Assembly: GCA_026120185.1 (NCBI GenBank)
Contig: JANUWF010002061.1
Location: forward strand, 3,162,001-3,226,000
Source: Voacanga thouarsii
Taxonomy: Eukaryota; Streptophyta; Magnoliopsida; Gentianales; Apocynaceae
Reading direction: 5' to 3'
DNA length: 64,000 nt
In this document: positions 13,501 to 26,700 of the stretch, one piece after another
Numbering within the stretch: position 1 is the stretch's first letter
Layout: each line of letters begins with the position of its first letter
Program-made: the position numbers and the translations under genes
Notes under the pieces: model-generated
Told to the model about the DNA's origin: nothing
What the model saw: the letters and a program-made list of their open reading frames with translations, nothing else
The model's database searches: none

Positions 13501-14028
13501 CCAACATTGATTGGTTATGCAGATGCTGGTTATTTATCTGATGCACATAAAGCACGTTCTCAAACGGGCTATCTATTTACATGTGAAAATACTGCTATAT
13601 CATGGCGTTCTACGAAACAATCTATAGCAGCTACTTCTTCAAATCATGCTGAAATTATAGTCATTCATGAAGCAAGTCGAGAATGTGTATGGCTAAGATC
13701 CATGATTCATTATATCCGAGAAAGTTGTGGATTATCATCAATCAAAAGTATTCCAACTCCTCTTTATGAAGACAATGCAGCTTGCATAGCTCAATTACGA
13801 GGAGGATATATTAAAGGAGATCGGACAAAATATATTTCACCAAAATTCTTCTTTACTCATGAACTCCAGAAGAAAAGTGAAATTGATGTGCTACAAATTC
13901 GGTCATGTGACAACCTCGCAGATATTTTCACGAAGACTTTACCGACTGCAATATTTGAGAAGTTGAGATATAAAATCAGTATGCGTCGATTTAAAGATTT
14001 AAAAGAATCATCTTATCAGGGGGAGTAA
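10540..14028 (+). pseudogene. Copia A pol: protease, integrase, reverse transcriptase, RNase H
   Basis: Protease begins near 10560 with the aspartic motif DSGTTHT. The pre-integrase and integrase core follow at about 10990-11500 (HGDICGPI, LDNVGEFSS). Reverse transcriptase lies at about 12480-13425, with KWIFVRK near its start and catalytic YVDD at 13006-13017. RNase H is at 13507-14028 (GYADAGYLSD, ADIFTKTLP). The reading frame is broken near 10990, 11490, 11870, 12774 and 12915, and by a Trp-to-stop change near 13425. The domain order is copia. No intact polyprotein remains. Confidence 0.9.
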
Positions 14029-14140
14029 TAAACAGACATATAGAATAGTGTACTCTTTTTCCTTCACTAGATTTTTTTTCCCACTGGGTTTTTATCTTGT
14101 AAGGTTTTAACGAGACATATTCTTTATGTATGGATGAACA

Positions 14141-14152
14141 TCCAAAGGGGAC
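14141..14152 (+). promoter_or_regulatory. Copia A polypurine tract
   Basis: TCCAAAGGGGAC immediately before the 3' LTR, the expected plus-strand priming site. Confidence 0.7.
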
Positions 14153-14493
14153 TGTTATGAATTATTGGAATCTCCATTAATTAGTGGAGGCTCCACTAAT
14201 TATGGATTTATGTGAATTATTAGAAGATTTTTATGGATGTCCACCATTTAGTGGAGACACCATTAATTGAAATTAGTTGAAGATGATGTATGCCATGATG
14301 TATTTCACTAATTAGAGCTCTATAAATAGAGCTATTCTCTAAGCTTGTAATACACCATCGTTTTGTGAAAGAAAGAATTGTGAGAGAAAGAAAGAGAGAA
14401 GTTTGAAGAGAAATTTTTGTGCAAAGAATAGTTAGAATTTTCTTAGTGTGTAGTGTGTAGATTTTATTCTAACACTACCCTAATTTTATAACA
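14153..14493 (+). repeat. Copia A 3' LTR
   Basis: 341 bp, same ends as the 5' LTR, followed by target duplication ATAAA. Confidence 0.95.
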
Positions 14494-14814
14494 ATAAAGA
14501 AATATTTTTGAGTTTATCCTCAAATTTTTTTTTTTTCTTTGGGGCGGGGCCGGGGTGGGGCGCGGTGTGTGTGGAGAAAATGGAACAAAGGAGCCTTTTT
14601 AGGACATGAAGTTCGTTGCAGCAGCAGTTGTGTTGTGACTTTTGCCCCGTCAACTCGCTGTGTATCGGAAAATTCTTGGATATGGATCATAGGTCGGGTC
14701 AGCTCGCTGTGTATTGGGAAATTTTTGCATGTATTCAGTTATATTGTATAAAGTATAATTTTTAATGCACGTTGATCTATATAAACGGTGTGTCAGAATT
14801 TTTTGCTGTGTATC

Positions 14815-15120
14815 GGGCTGGCCAGAGGCCTTGTGAATGCTGCCGTCAATAAGCATTTGCTGTCTCTGCAATGGGGCAGTGGTGGTTTATGGGCTGTTTA
14901 TTTCACTTTCCCTACAGAGGGCAAAAGGAAATTTACTCCCCGGAAATGGTCATTTTTCACTCAAGAATTGCTCTGTTGCTACAAATACCCAGCCAGCAGA
15001 AGGTACGGAGGAACTTGAAGCTTCGTCAGGCTTGTCTATCTTCGTCTGAGCGAGCAGAGGGAGCTTAATGGTTTATCGAGGTTTGGCACTGAGGTCAGAA
15101 GGAACTTTCTTCTTTAAAGA
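14815..15120 (+). repeat. NMNAT 5' non-coding block, copy 1 of 3
   Basis: Homologous to 42660-42990 and about 60590-60960 (shared pattern ending near GGAACTTGA, TTCGTC, GGCTTGTC, TCTTCGTC). In NMNAT-C it lies upstream of the start codon, so it is a 5' UTR or intron segment carried along in the segmental duplications. Confidence 0.75.
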
Positions 15121-17542
15121 TAGTAAAAGGAGCCATTGTCCCCTTATTTCTGCACTCTTTTACTTTTGCTTCTGATGCATAGCTACAGCCGACACGTATA
15201 CCCATATATTCAATGTTTCCATCGGCTGAAGTTTTACCACAGAAACTTTGATTGCTAACTAGGTTCCCATTTTTCGGCTAACTTGATGAAGTCAGAGGTG
15301 GGGAAACATTCAGCTGCTTGCTGGTCTTCTGATTTTGAATGTTAGAAGTTGTTGTTTTCTTTTACTGAATAGAATATTATGGAAAGACAGTATTTTTATA
15401 AGAAGTTCAGATATTCTACCGGGAAGATACGGACTCAATTATTTTTATTGTACTATAGTAATGTTTTAAGCTTTAGTTGACGAGGGTCTACTGCGCTTTT
15501 TTGCTGCTGTTTGTTAGAATTTATTATGGGTGGATTATTGTCTAAATTTTAAGTTTGTTCTGTGATCATTTCCTCATCAAAAGAAAAAAATCACACTGAC
15601 TTAGGCTGAATGATATTTTTATTGTTGTTATGTATGTCATAGCCTAAAGTTGCATTTTTCTTTTAAGCTAAGCTGATTTACTTTATTTTCATGCTTAGAG
15701 GTGGCAAGAGATGCACTACATTCAGACGGGTTTGGTGTAATAGGAGGTTACCACCTGTAAATGATGCATATGAGGAAAAGGTATATGGTATGCCTGTAGG
15801 CAACACATTGGACTGGCTTGGTATTTAGAGCCAGGATAATCAACCACACTCATTCAGTTCCTCTCAAGAATGGTAAAGAGATGCACTTAAGAAACCAGAT
15901 CACTAGGTTATCAATAGGCACTGTATGGAATGAAAGAGCAAAATATTTCTTATTTGAGTAAAGTAATATTGTTTCTGCCTTTTACTGATCTCAAACAGAA
16001 TAAGAATAACTGATTACTTTTTAATTTGAAAAAGTTAGCAGTTATCTGCCCCTTCAGAAGCTAGATAGGTCTACTTGATATTAGTTTAACATTATAACTA
16101 GTGTCTCCCTCCCCAAAAAGGAAGAAAAAATTTGGGTAATTTCCATTTTTAAAATTCCATTTGTTTATGTCATACACAATTTTTCAGTGCTGCATCATGT
16201 TTTCCCTCCTAATTTTTGATGCCCAGTCATTTGACCGGTCATTTCTTTCCCGAGGAGAAGTAGGTGTCAGGGCCAAATTGATGTCCATTCTTTTTCTGTG
16301 TCGTGTTGCAGTGGGTTATCTGGCTTGCAGAAGTTCTGAATTTGTGATGGTTGACATCTGGGAGCTAACAAATACAGTAAGTTATGTACTAGAAGTTTAA
16401 AGTTATATGTAATGTGTGTGTATGTGTATTTATTAGTGTGCAGTTTGGTTCTAACTTCATGGCCTTCATACTATCATTTAGCATCTCTTCAATATATTTT
16501 ATGGGCGAGTCAGAGTTTTCATGCACATTGACAGTTTGCCCAGAACTAACCTTTTTTAATCAGAGATAACTTTGGTAGTCTGGATTCACTTAGTTTCTTG
16601 CCAGGATATTTTCCTTCATGACAAATTTAATTTCATCAATCTTGATACTTTTATGGTGAGGATTATCTGAATCCTTGCATAACATAGAAACTCAGCATAC
16701 TTCTATCTAATCAACATTGTCCAATGCATGAGCAATTGAATTTTACACAGGATAGAACTGGTGTCCATTATACTGCTTAAGATTGCAAGTTTTTGATTTG
16801 ATGTTATTCCGTTTGTTGGTTAAGGTCATGCTTGTATTTGATTCTGACCTGCTGTGCCGTTCTGAAGTCCTGGAGCTTGGATTGTTGATCAGGTAATGTG
16901 TTGTTGTACATCTTACGTATTGCAAAAGTAATTCAAAACGTCAGAACTAATGCAGTACAGTGTATTTTGCAGTTCCCTAATAATATCCAATATCCATCCG
17001 TATAAATGGGTTGTTGAGCTCAACCTGTCAAAGCCTTGTCCAATTGGCATGTGAATCCTGTGAGGTAGTTTTGCCACCATGGTGAGTGTTATGATGATAA
17101 AATCATTTTTCCTTGAAGTTGTACGTTGCTGCTATTTGCTAATAACTAAGAGAAACATAAAAGTGACAGGACAATCTTAAAGTCTCGTAAGTTCCATTGA
17201 TAATGGTCTAGAATTAGTTTTTCAGAAGAAGGTAAATGCATTTTCCTGTAAATTCACAGGATTAACACCGGTCAAAATTTTGTTCTCAGGAATGCAATCT
17301 TACAGTCACTTTATTTTTAGTTCAGGAAAACATATGGAGACTTTGTTTGAGCTGTACATTCGCAGAGGTGGTCAGGATGTTGAGAAGATTATTTGTACCT
17401 GAAATTCTGAATGAACACGTGGAGAGGAAATACGCACTTCCAAGTTCGTATCACTTTTTCTAAAAGTGTTCCAATGTCTATTAAACGTATGGATTGTGCA
17501 TATTTCTTCTACTTCTATCAGTCTACAAAAGTTGTCATGACT

Positions 17543-17781
17543 TGAATTTTGGGATTTTCTTGTATTTAATTAATGGAATGCAACCACTATCTATGTACAA
17601 TTGCGAACATCTGAAAAAGAAAAAAAACACCTAATCTATAGCCTAAAAATCAGTTAGAGATTACATATCAATTAGGATATCTACAAAACAAGAAACCTCC
17701 TAATTAATTTACACAAAACCAAATGAAATAAAATCTTCCCATAATTTGACAGAATCAATAAAATCTTTTCATAATTCAACA
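17543..17781 (-). repeat. Copia D 3' LTR (left)
   Basis: Matches 19489-19702, with a small internal duplication of an AATAAAATCTT-containing block near 17735-17770. Ends in CAACA at 17781. Confidence 0.7.
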
Positions 17782-18129
17782 CTCCCCTCAAGCTGGTGAA
17801 TGAATATCCTTCATTCCAAGCTTGCTAACATTATATTGAAACACAGTACTTTGTAGATTCTTCGTGAGAATGTCTGCTAATCAACACTTAGTAGACACGA
17901 ATAGAGTACAAATCTGTTCGCTATCAAGCTTTTCCTTGATAAAATGCCTGTCCGCTTCAATATGCTTCGTTCGATCATGCTGCACTAGGTTATGGGTAAA
18001 GCTGATGGCCGACTTGTTATCACAGTGTATAACCTCATTAAACTTTCCCGTTTTATATTGAAATCATCAAGGATTATCTTCAACCTTAACAACTCGTAGA
18101 TTCCCATTTCCATTGATCTAAGCTCGGAT

Positions 18130-19290
18130 TCAACACGACCTCGCTACCACATTCTGCTTTTGATTCCTCCATGTTACTAGATTTTCTCCTAGAAATGTAC
18201 AGTAGCTTGAAGTAGATCTTCTATCATCTAGCGATCCTACATAGTCAACATCAGTGTATACTTCCAATGCCATTTCCTCTCCTTTTCTGAACAAAATTCT
18301 TTTTCCAGGGTTCCCCTTCGAATATTGCAAGATCCTCTGAACAGCCTTCAGATGTGCTTCTTTAGGATTGTGCATAAACCTACTAACAATACTAACTGCA
18401 AATGCTATATCTGGTATTGTATGCGTCAAATAGATCAACCTTCCAACAAGCCACCGGTACAACCCACTATCTACCACCCGATCTTCTAACGAATCCCACA
18501 ACCCATAATTGAACTTAAAAGGAGTGTCAATTGGCTTGCACCCTAACTTCCCTGTCACTTTTACAAATCAAGCACATATTTCTGTTGTGAAATGAAGATT
18601 CCTTGTCTTGACTGAGCTACTTCAATGCCTAGAAAGTGCTTCAATCTTCCAAGCTCCTTGATGTAAAATTCTTCTAGGAGACGTCTTTTTAGATTGAGTA
18701 GTCCCTCTGTATCATTCATTGTCACTATAATATCATCCACGTAAACTAGCAATGCTGTCACTCTGCCTGAATTTGAGTGTCTCACAAACAAAGAATGGTC
18801 ACCTTGACTCTGTTTATATCTCAAGGATTTCATAATTTTGGTAAATCTTCCAAACCAAGCTCTTGGCGACTATTTTAGGCCATAAAAAGCCTTTTTTAGC
18901 CTACAAACCATTCCTTCTTTAGACTCAAAACCTGGAGGGACTTCCATGTAAATTTCTTCTACTAGGTCACCATGGAGAAAAGCATTATGAACGTTGAACT
19001 GTTGTAGATTCCATCCAAAATTGGTAGCTAGAGACAACATTACACGGATAGTGTTCATTATTGCAACATGAGTGAACATCTCTAAGTAATCTATGCCGTA
19101 GGTCTGTGTATCCTTTGGCTACTAGTCTTTTCTTGTATCTCTCAACTGATCCATCAGACTTATACTTCACTATAAAAATCCATCTGCACTCTATCGGTTT
19201 CTTCCCTTTCGGTAGCTTCACCATCTCCTATATCTTGTTCTTTTCAAGAGCTTCCATTTCCACCTTCATAATATCCTCTCATTTCTTGTT
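18130..19290 (-). pseudogene. Copia D reverse transcriptase and RNase H remnant
   Basis: Minus-strand segments at 19224-18985, 19079-18870, 18833-18561 and 18558-18130 give RT motifs in order: ECRWIFIVKYKSDGS, FNVHNAFLHGDLVEE, catalytic [10 protein letters not shown], then the RNase H start (VYTDVDYVGSLDD). Frame changes and a stop near 18560 separate them. Copia-type pol, non-functional, with the 3' end of RNase H missing. Confidence 0.85.
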
Positions 19291-19488
19291 CCCTAATGCC
19301 TCAGATAGATTTCTCGGAATGGGAATTGTGTGAAGGTTGCTTAAGAATGCTATGTGGGTTTGGGAAAGATTTTGATAGGTCATGAACAGATATAAGGGGT
19401 GTCTGGATTATTGGAGATGAAAAAGAAAAGAATTCAGCCTGAAGAAAATCAGAGTTCCAGGGCAAAGCTGACAGCTCGAATACCACCT

Positions 19489-19702
19489 TGAGTGCTGGGA
19501 TGATTTTCTTGTATTGAATCAATGGAATACAGCCACTATTTATGTACAATTGTAGACATCTAAAAAAGGAAAAAATTTTACCTAGTCAATCTCCTACAAA
19601 TCAGTTAGAGATTATATATCAATTATGGTCTTTACAAAACAGGAAATCTCCTAATTAATTTACACAACATCGAATCAAATAAAATCTTTCAATAATTCAA
19701 CA
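19489..19702 (-). repeat. Copia D 5' LTR (right)
   Basis: Matches 17543-17781 and ends CAACA at 19702. The boundary at 19489 is inferred from the nearby primer-site-like sequence. Confidence 0.65.
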
Positions 19703-20099
19703 TCGTGCATTTGTGCTATTTGAGTGTTGAATACCACTTTAAAAACATTTTTATAATGCACAACTGGGTCTTTGTAGTTGAAGTGACTAGTTTGATGGTG
19801 ATGAAATGGTCCGAGTACATAATTTTAAGGAGCTTTATGAAGTAGTTTGTCTTTTCCTCTCTCTATGTCCCATCTGCACGGTTGAGGGCTTACCAGGGCA
19901 TTCCAATGAACACAAACAGATATGGTTTCTTATTAACTTTTGGATTATTAATTAACCGTCGGTTTGTACAATTTGAGAGCAATATCAGAGTGGTGGATGA
20001 AGTAGTACCAAAAAGTATCAGTTCAATAGGATGAGGTAAAACCTCTTTCTTTTTTGCATATTAAATAGGGAGACTGCTAACTGTGTATTATGCTGTAAA

Positions 20100-23000
20100 A
20101 GAAAGATTTTTTTTTCCTTTTTGACCCAGGGAACGCAAAATGGGTAGCAAACTTCAACACAAAAGATAACATCCCATATTCCTATATCCATTTTTTACCT
20201 CAAAAAAGAGCAACACCTTGTTGCATCTGGAGGGTAGTTCCACCTTCAGCACCAGCCATATAGTCCTTGCCTTAGCCTTGATCCAATTGAATTCTACGTT
20301 AGGTTTCGGTAAAGTTGCACATTAGTTCAGCGAATCAGTAGCTTCCACATGGTAAGGAGCTAGATGAGCCTCTATCGTAGCATTAACCCAAGAATAAGCT
20401 AGCATAGCCTTTTATAGTCTACATTATGATCACTGTGGGACCCCCAAATGTGATGTTTCATACCTGAGATGGCCCATATAGCCATGTGGCCTATTTCTTC
20501 ATTTTGGATGGGGAAACCCTCTGCTATATCCATTGCAAATTGTTTTTACTTGGATATGTACTACTCTCAATGCTTTTGCATTTTGATAGACCACTCATGT
20601 TGAGCGTCAACAGAACAGGCCTTTTGTTTGGTTAAAAATGTATTCCAAATGTGTGACAGAAAATCAGCTCGTTTTGCTCTTGTTTTATCCTTTCCTATTT
20701 ATATCCATGTGCATTGGATTTGTCAATAGTTCTAAATGCATGGATGAACTTTTTCTGGTAATATTGGTCTGGCTTGCATACAATAATCCTGTCAGAGAAG
20801 ATGAGAGAATCATTAGACGTAGATGGATTTTGAGTTCAAAAAAGAAATTCAGCCTTTTTAGTTTGTATTTCAAGTTCTTAAACATTGCCCTCAAATCTTT
20901 TCTTTTTCAGGCACCTAATGATGATGGGCTAATGGGTAAGAGCCCTTCTCTAAATGTTGAGTTTGTTGTCTATAGTAATATTGTCTGCAGCAAAATAGTT
21001 ATGAATTTCCTATTATTTTCTAATTAAAGGTGTGTTGGTAAATTTGGACTGCAAGTCTTGCACTCTAGTTGTGTAGTAATGACAGCTACATTAAAAAAAG
21101 GGGTTCATATTATAGACAAAAATATCGAGAACTCAGTTTCGTATTTTTCTCTTTTTTCCTAAATTGATTTTATTTATCTTTTCAGTAATGAAGATTGCTA
21201 TAGCTGGCACAAAAATTGTTGAGTGGGTGCATGTTGTTTCTTTTTTGTCCTATTGTTGTTTTTACTGTAGGCCATAGTGGGCCTGTTGAACTGAAATTGA
21301 GGATGATGGTTTGGTGGAATTGAGTTGATTTGCTTTCTCCATATGACGTTGAGCCCAACATTTTATTAAATTCCACATTTACATCATTTTGGCCTCTCCT
21401 ACATTTGGAATTATTAAAGCCTCTCTCTATCTCTTGTGGTACCTGTGGACTTGTGAAACCACTCTTCCATCCTTCGGCATTTCAATTCCTTTGTTCATTT
21501 CCTATCAACTAACCGGTGGATCAGATTGGGTGCCCAGATTTCAGTGGCATTCTAAAAGTTGAGGGATACGGTAAAAGAGGTATATGTTTCTCCTTTATCA
21601 ATTGAAGTGAAAAGAGTCAAATTGTGCTTGCTTCAATTTAGAAAATGAGGAATGGAATTTGAGAGATAGACTCGAAAAGATTGTTGAGATGTTATGTAGG
21701 GAGGAGGTTGAGGGAGCTCTGCAGATGCGAGACGGAGATAGATGGGGGAAAAACTGTAGGGTCCCTTTTCTTTATATTCTGTATATATATAGATTAGGGT
21801 TCCATTGAATCAATTTTGAACCCCTGAATTCAATCTTGATTTGCCCAAATTTTGGGTTTTCAAAACTTTTAGCCTGATTCCAATGGGGACATGCCAAACA
21901 AAATCAATGGAAATCATAACTAGTGATTCCCATTCCTTACTCTAGAAACACACAATCAAACGTCTGGGCCATTTGGATTGGATGGAGATTTTCGTATATC
22001 ATGATAAAAGGTCTTAGTGATTATTGTTTCCTTAGTTACCCGAAGTCTAATATTTGTAAATCTTGTGATGTTTCAATGACGCATCACCAGATGCTAAATT
22101 GTTTAGTTGCCTAAGTCTTGGAAGAGAAATATCTACTGGGCCTTGTGGTACTTGGTTCTGATTTTAGTTTGTTCTGCTCTTTCTGTTACCAAAAGTGTCA
22201 TTGCTATTACCTGGATTAAATTTCTTTTAAAAAACATGCATTTTTCTGTACAGGTAGCTATGCCTCATGCCAGAAGTACTTGAAATCTTCAAAAATAAGA
22301 AAGCTACTAGATAGTTGTAGAAGTCTTATTCACTGATCTGGATTATCTTATGATTTTATTGGTGTTTCTAAATGTTTCTTTGTACACATTGTGGGACTGA
22401 CAGCATGTACTGCTCTTGTGCCCCCCTACAAATAAGAAGTTTGCTGCTGCGAAAATTATGTCTTTCTTTTAAGGAATAATTATTCCACACTTTGCAATGA
22501 ATACCAAGACAATCAAAACAAGGTCTCTTTTGTAGGATATGGACAACTTTTTTCAATTTATGCCATGCCTCTGGCTGGTAGCTATTCCTGCTTGATAAGC
22601 TGAGTTGGTCCAATATGCAACTGAGAACAAGAAATGAAGATTCAGAAGTATGTTTACTCATCTCATGTTTAACAGTGAAAAGAATCTCTTAAGAGAAAAG
22701 AATGATTAAAACAGAAATAATCGGGTTTTCTCATTCTTCTGCTCACAGCTGCAGTGAGCAGTCCCTCCAGTCACTCTTACTCGGGACCTATTAGAAAGCA
22801 ACTTAAATTTTAGCTTATTTTATTGTGGGTTCACTTATATGTTTCCAAGCTCTTGGAGTCAAAAAGAAACAACTCTTATTTGATACTTTTTGGTAGTACA
22901 TGATAGACTGTATTGCTCAAGCAACTTATTTCCATACAAACATAATATATTTCAAATGATCATGTGATTTTCAAGGAGGTTTTTCAATCAGAAAGAAGGG

Positions 23001-23757
23001 AGCTGCAAGCCGCATTTGAAGTATAATATTTGTCTTTTAGGTCACTCTTTTGTGCAGTTCAATTTCTGAATTGGTGTTTCCATTGCTCTTCTTTCTCAAT
23101 TTCAGCTCCCAATACTTTGTGCTGCTGGTACTCAACTGGAGAAGTTGATCTTTGAAGTTTTAAATACTGAGGGAGAAGAAGATAAGAATATCCACAAACA
23201 GATAAAACTGGTCAATCCTATACTCTCACAGGAAGATCAGATTCACTTAAGATCAATTATTTCACTGTGATACAGCTTCAATTACAGGTGCTGCACTGCT
23301 CGAACTATTCATCTTCCTGTAACTGAATGAATTTCTACTCAGAAGCTACTCACTCTTCTTATCCAGAGTTTCACTCGAGCATAGAGGTTTTCATCTTTTA
23401 TTTTCAATTTCAATTCAGTATTATTTTCAGATTCCTGATCACAATTGATCTCAATCTTCTGGTTTAGAGTCTTTGAAACCAGAATGTGTTGATATGCATC
23501 ACCAAATTTCAGATGAGAGGTTGCCCTTTCCAAACATGACTGTGCCCTCATATGTGGGAGGCTTGGTCCAATCCATAATAAATGATCAAAAGGTATACTG
23601 ATGAAGTCCTCCAGTTTTTATGGGAAAGCAACGAAGTTGAGCAATGTTTACTAATATCTGGATAAGTAGAACTTGCTGAAAATTTGTCCTCTGCAATTTT
23701 TCTAGCTTTCAATACCCGACTTAAATTCTGAAAAAAATTATTTCTCTGAGCCCACAG
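20100..23757 (+). pseudogene. GMI1: GMI1-B 5' part, decayed exons
   Basis: Homology to GMI1-A starts in the intron before its fourth exon (20250-20410 resembles 3340-3490) and runs on in order. Decayed counterparts are seen of GMI1-A exon 4 (20780-20860), exon 5 (21513-21580, with a small deletion), exon 6 (about 22965-23020), exon 7 (about 23106-23390, frameshifted after about 40 codons) and exon 8 (about 23470-23592, shortened). This part cannot be translated as GMI1. The first three exons of GMI1-A have no counterpart here, so unit B was copied from a break inside the gene. Confidence 0.8.
21600..22940 (+). repeat. Insert shared by GMI1-B and GMI1-C but absent from GMI1-A
   Basis: The intron is only 259 bp in GMI1-A (4611-4869). 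GMI1-B and GMI1-C (about 44900-46340) both carry about 1.3-1.4 kb of related non-coding sequence here (shared stretches include AGATAGATGGGGG and CTAGTGATTCCCATTCCTTA). This indicates that B and C are the closer relatives. I do not recognise the inserted sequence. Confidence 0.65.
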
Positions 23758-26700
23758 TTTCTTGAGGAAGATCTTTGCCAATGTGGTTTGTGCATCAATC
23801 GGCTTGAAGAGAATATTGAGTGGCTTGGGCATGAGCAGTCTAAAACTACGAAAGAGATATCTGAATTGCAAGGTTTACAACTATACCTTCTTTACCGTCG
23901 CCTGTGTTTACTTAGCTGTATCCTATATTGTAAATAAGTCATCCTTTTGCATCAGATGTATGTTGTGCAATTTTCCTTCTGCTAGTGCTGTCATAGAAAA
24001 TACTGTTAGCAGCTCATTTTTCTTAGCACAAGAATTTGGGAAGGTTACAGTTCTCTGTTTCAGATATTTGTGCAATTAAAATACCAAACATTTCTTCAAT
24101 GGAGTATTGGCTCTCACCATCGCATATGCATATTTTCTTTTATGTCTTTGATCAAGTTTCTTCTTGGAATTATGTTTGTCATGGTGCTCCCCCCTCCCCC
24201 CCACATTAAAAAAAAAAATCCCTGCTGCTACCCCAGTGCAAGATATGCATTCCTATTGACATAGTTCATATTTTGTTGAAATATATAGTGTAGGAAAATA
24301 TTGCTAAAGGGTGTATTTTAGGAAAGTAATGCTGTAAATATTGTAGCACTAGAATTAGGGAAGTTTGACCCTTAAATTAGGGGATTTTGTAATCAGTGAT
24401 TAGGAGATTTTGTGGGCAGTAATTAGGGGATTGATTAGGAAATTTTGTGAATCAATTTGTGAGGGTAGTTGCCATATTTGTGCCTTAGGCAGCTTGTATA
24501 TAATCAGCTTATTGTAATCTTTAAAATATTATGAAAAGAGATTATTCTCTCCCAATTTCTTACATGGTATTGAGTTGTTCATCTGTGTGGATTGCAGACA
24601 TTGTTTTTGGTACGAAAAGCTGTTTTCATGAATTCGTGTTTGTCTTTGTTCGCTGTGAAAACTGTTTTCACTCGAGCCAAAATTGTTTCGAGCATTGTGG
24701 GTTGGTCCGTAGCACAATATGATTGTGTAAAAGTTACAGCATATTTCGAAAGATGCTTTCTTTATGTGCTGCAAGTTTTTTGCAGAAAAAAGTTTCCAGA
24801 ACATGGTTGATTGCCTTCCGTTTCATCCTAGTTTTTGAAAACGTTTTTCTGCAAAAAAACTTGCAGCACATAAAGAAAGCATCTTTCGAAATATGTTGTA
24901 ACTTTTACACAATCATATTGTGCTACGGACCAACCCACAATGCTCGAAACAATTTCGGCTCAAGTGAAAACAGTTTTCACAACGAACAAAAACAAACATG
25001 AATTCATGAAAACAACTTTTCATGCCAAAAACAATGTCTGCAATCCACACATAGCATGGCTCTGATGCCGCTGTTGGGTATCTCACGCATATCATATATG
25101 GTGCAGCTGAAAAATAAAATGAGATACCATCCCAGAATCCGCATATGTGTGGAAAACAAGACATATAGAGAGCAAAGGTAACAACTTTACCTTTCTTTAT
25201 GCGTCTAGAAAACAAAATTTTTCTTCTTCAAGTCGAGGCGCGATCTAGCAATCCTCTTGATCAACCACTACAAGAGTTGAATATCCAACTACTATAATCA
25301 CAGTGTGTGATTATCTCTAACAGAAATCCACACGGAGGATCACACTCAAGCACCAAGATATTTATATGCTAGCATGAACAAGATGGCGGCTAGGGTTTTT
25401 CTTTGTTGCTTAAGAACCACAAGAGAGAGAGAAGAAGAAGGTTTTTGGAAGCTATTTCGTGTCTCACACCTTAGGAATTTCGTGCATATCCTATATGTCA
25501 CGAAAATATTACCAAAAACTGAGAATTCTAAAACAATTAGAATTTTCTAATTGTTATTGGAAACATCAAGTTCTCATAATTATAATTTGACCCATAAATT
25601 ATAACTAATTATAATTTGGCCATAACAACTTCTCTTTCTCGCAATTAACCCCGCTATGTTATCAAATAACATCTTGAGTATATAATCCTCTATTGTGTGT
25701 GACCTATTAGGTTTTCCAGTCAATTGGTAGCGAACATAAATTAATCCAAACGTCTTTGAGATTAATAATCCATAATTAATTAGAATTAATCATTGTGATT
25801 CTAATCAGGATTGATTTATTAATTCATCAATCAATAAACCTATATTCCCAAATCATGAACGGTATTTAGCAACATATCATGACCACCCAAGAGTTTAGGA
25901 AGTCAAGTGGCTTGACATGAACCCTTTAATAACAAACTACAGTGCAATTAACTCCTTTCACCATATAATATCTCATTCGGTTTGGAGTACGAAATTAGTG
26001 CCAACTCCCTCCAGAATATATTAATTCTGGCTCGAATACAATAGTACTTGTACTAGGAACCCACTACTCTAGATATGTCTCAATTGGAACTATTTCCAAT
26101 ACACAATCACCTTGGCCAAGGACTTCTCAAGTAATAATTCCTACAAGTGGCCGTGAGATATTCGCCCCTACTATTAAGAGTGGTGAATCCTTTATTGGCC
26201 ATCTCAACTACTTTCGTTTACCTCACAATGTGCCCAATATCCATCCTATAGGCGGTCCTCGATCTGGCTCCAGAGATTGGAATCAAAGCACAAAGCTCAG
26301 CAAATAAAGTACCTTGGAGATCTCAAATCTAAGGATACTTGCACGTTTACTATATTGTGATTATATCACTGGCACTAAATAGTTATCTATGTGATTATCT
26401 CATAGCTATGTCATCTAATGAACTTGTTCCATTAACAAGCATCCATGTGTTAACTTTGAATATCTCAATACTCACGGATATGAGAACCACCGCCTGATCA
26501 AATTAAAAAGTCTAACACATGCTAGTTTTAACGCATTAATGATGTCCTGTCTCATTAATACTACGACTAGGGACTATTTAAGTACTAACACTATACAGTG
26601 TAGTAGGAATTTATATCACGATCTCTATCATGATTTCCTTAACACAGTGTTGTACTAGGGACTTTATTTAACAGTTATTTTACACAAAAGTAAACATAAG

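Larger units (their letters stand above)
8949..14493 (+). mobile_element. Copia A, full-length Ty1/copia retrotransposon, coding region decayed
   Basis: Complete 5.5 kb element flanked by a perfect 5 bp target duplication ATAAA (8944-8948 and 14494-14498). LTRs at 8949-9287 and 14153-14493 begin TGTTATGAA and end TTATAACA. Order of domains is gag, zinc knuckle, protease, integrase, reverse transcriptase, RNase H, the Ty1/copia order. The LTRs differ at about six positions by eye, so it is a fairly recent insertion, but gag and pol carry several frameshifts and stops and it cannot be autonomous. It lies in the spacer between GMI1-A and NMNAT-A. Copia B (53819-59107) is the same family. Confidence 0.95.
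17543..19702 (-). mobile_element. Copia D, internally deleted Ty1/copia element
   Basis: About 2.2 kb minus-strand element with related terminal repeats at about 17543-17781 and 19489-19702 (shared GATTTTCTTGTATT and CAGTTAGAGATTA). The polypurine tract lies beside the left LTR (17782-17791, minus strand GAGGGGAG). A primer-site-like TGGTATTCGAGC lies beside the right LTR (minus strand, about 19475-19486). gag, protease and integrase are absent; reverse transcriptase starts almost directly after the leader. LTR outer ends are uncertain by a few bases and I found no clean target duplication. It sits in an intron of NMNAT-A. Confidence 0.8.
14494..20036 (+). pseudogene. NMNAT: NMNAT-A, decayed nucleotide adenylyltransferase copy
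   Basis: Recognised by exon-by-exon comparison with NMNAT-C (61721-63788) and knowledge of the plant NMNAT family, which makes NAD or its deamido form from the mononucleotide and ATP. The 5' non-coding part (14494-15690) includes the block shared by all three copies. The exon at 15699-15780 has a 4 bp deletion relative to 62785-62870. The exon ending at 16364 (SSEFVMVD) has lost its GT donor. Degenerate exons follow near 16504-16590, 16826-16891 (DSDLL) and 17335-17450 (GGQDVEKII, with stops), and a last one at about 19979-20036 (IRVVDEVVP, with a stop). Copia D interrupts it at 17543. The two first coding exons were not found. Clearly non-functional. Confidence 0.8.

Noticed and set aside
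24584..25053. MicroRNA precursor gene
   Set aside because: The hairpin is long and near-perfect, made of a retroelement leader in two orientations next to an LTR; this fits a palindromic retroelement better.
24531..25215. Open frames on both strands around the large inverted repeat
   Set aside because: They mirror each other because of the palindrome and resemble no protein family.
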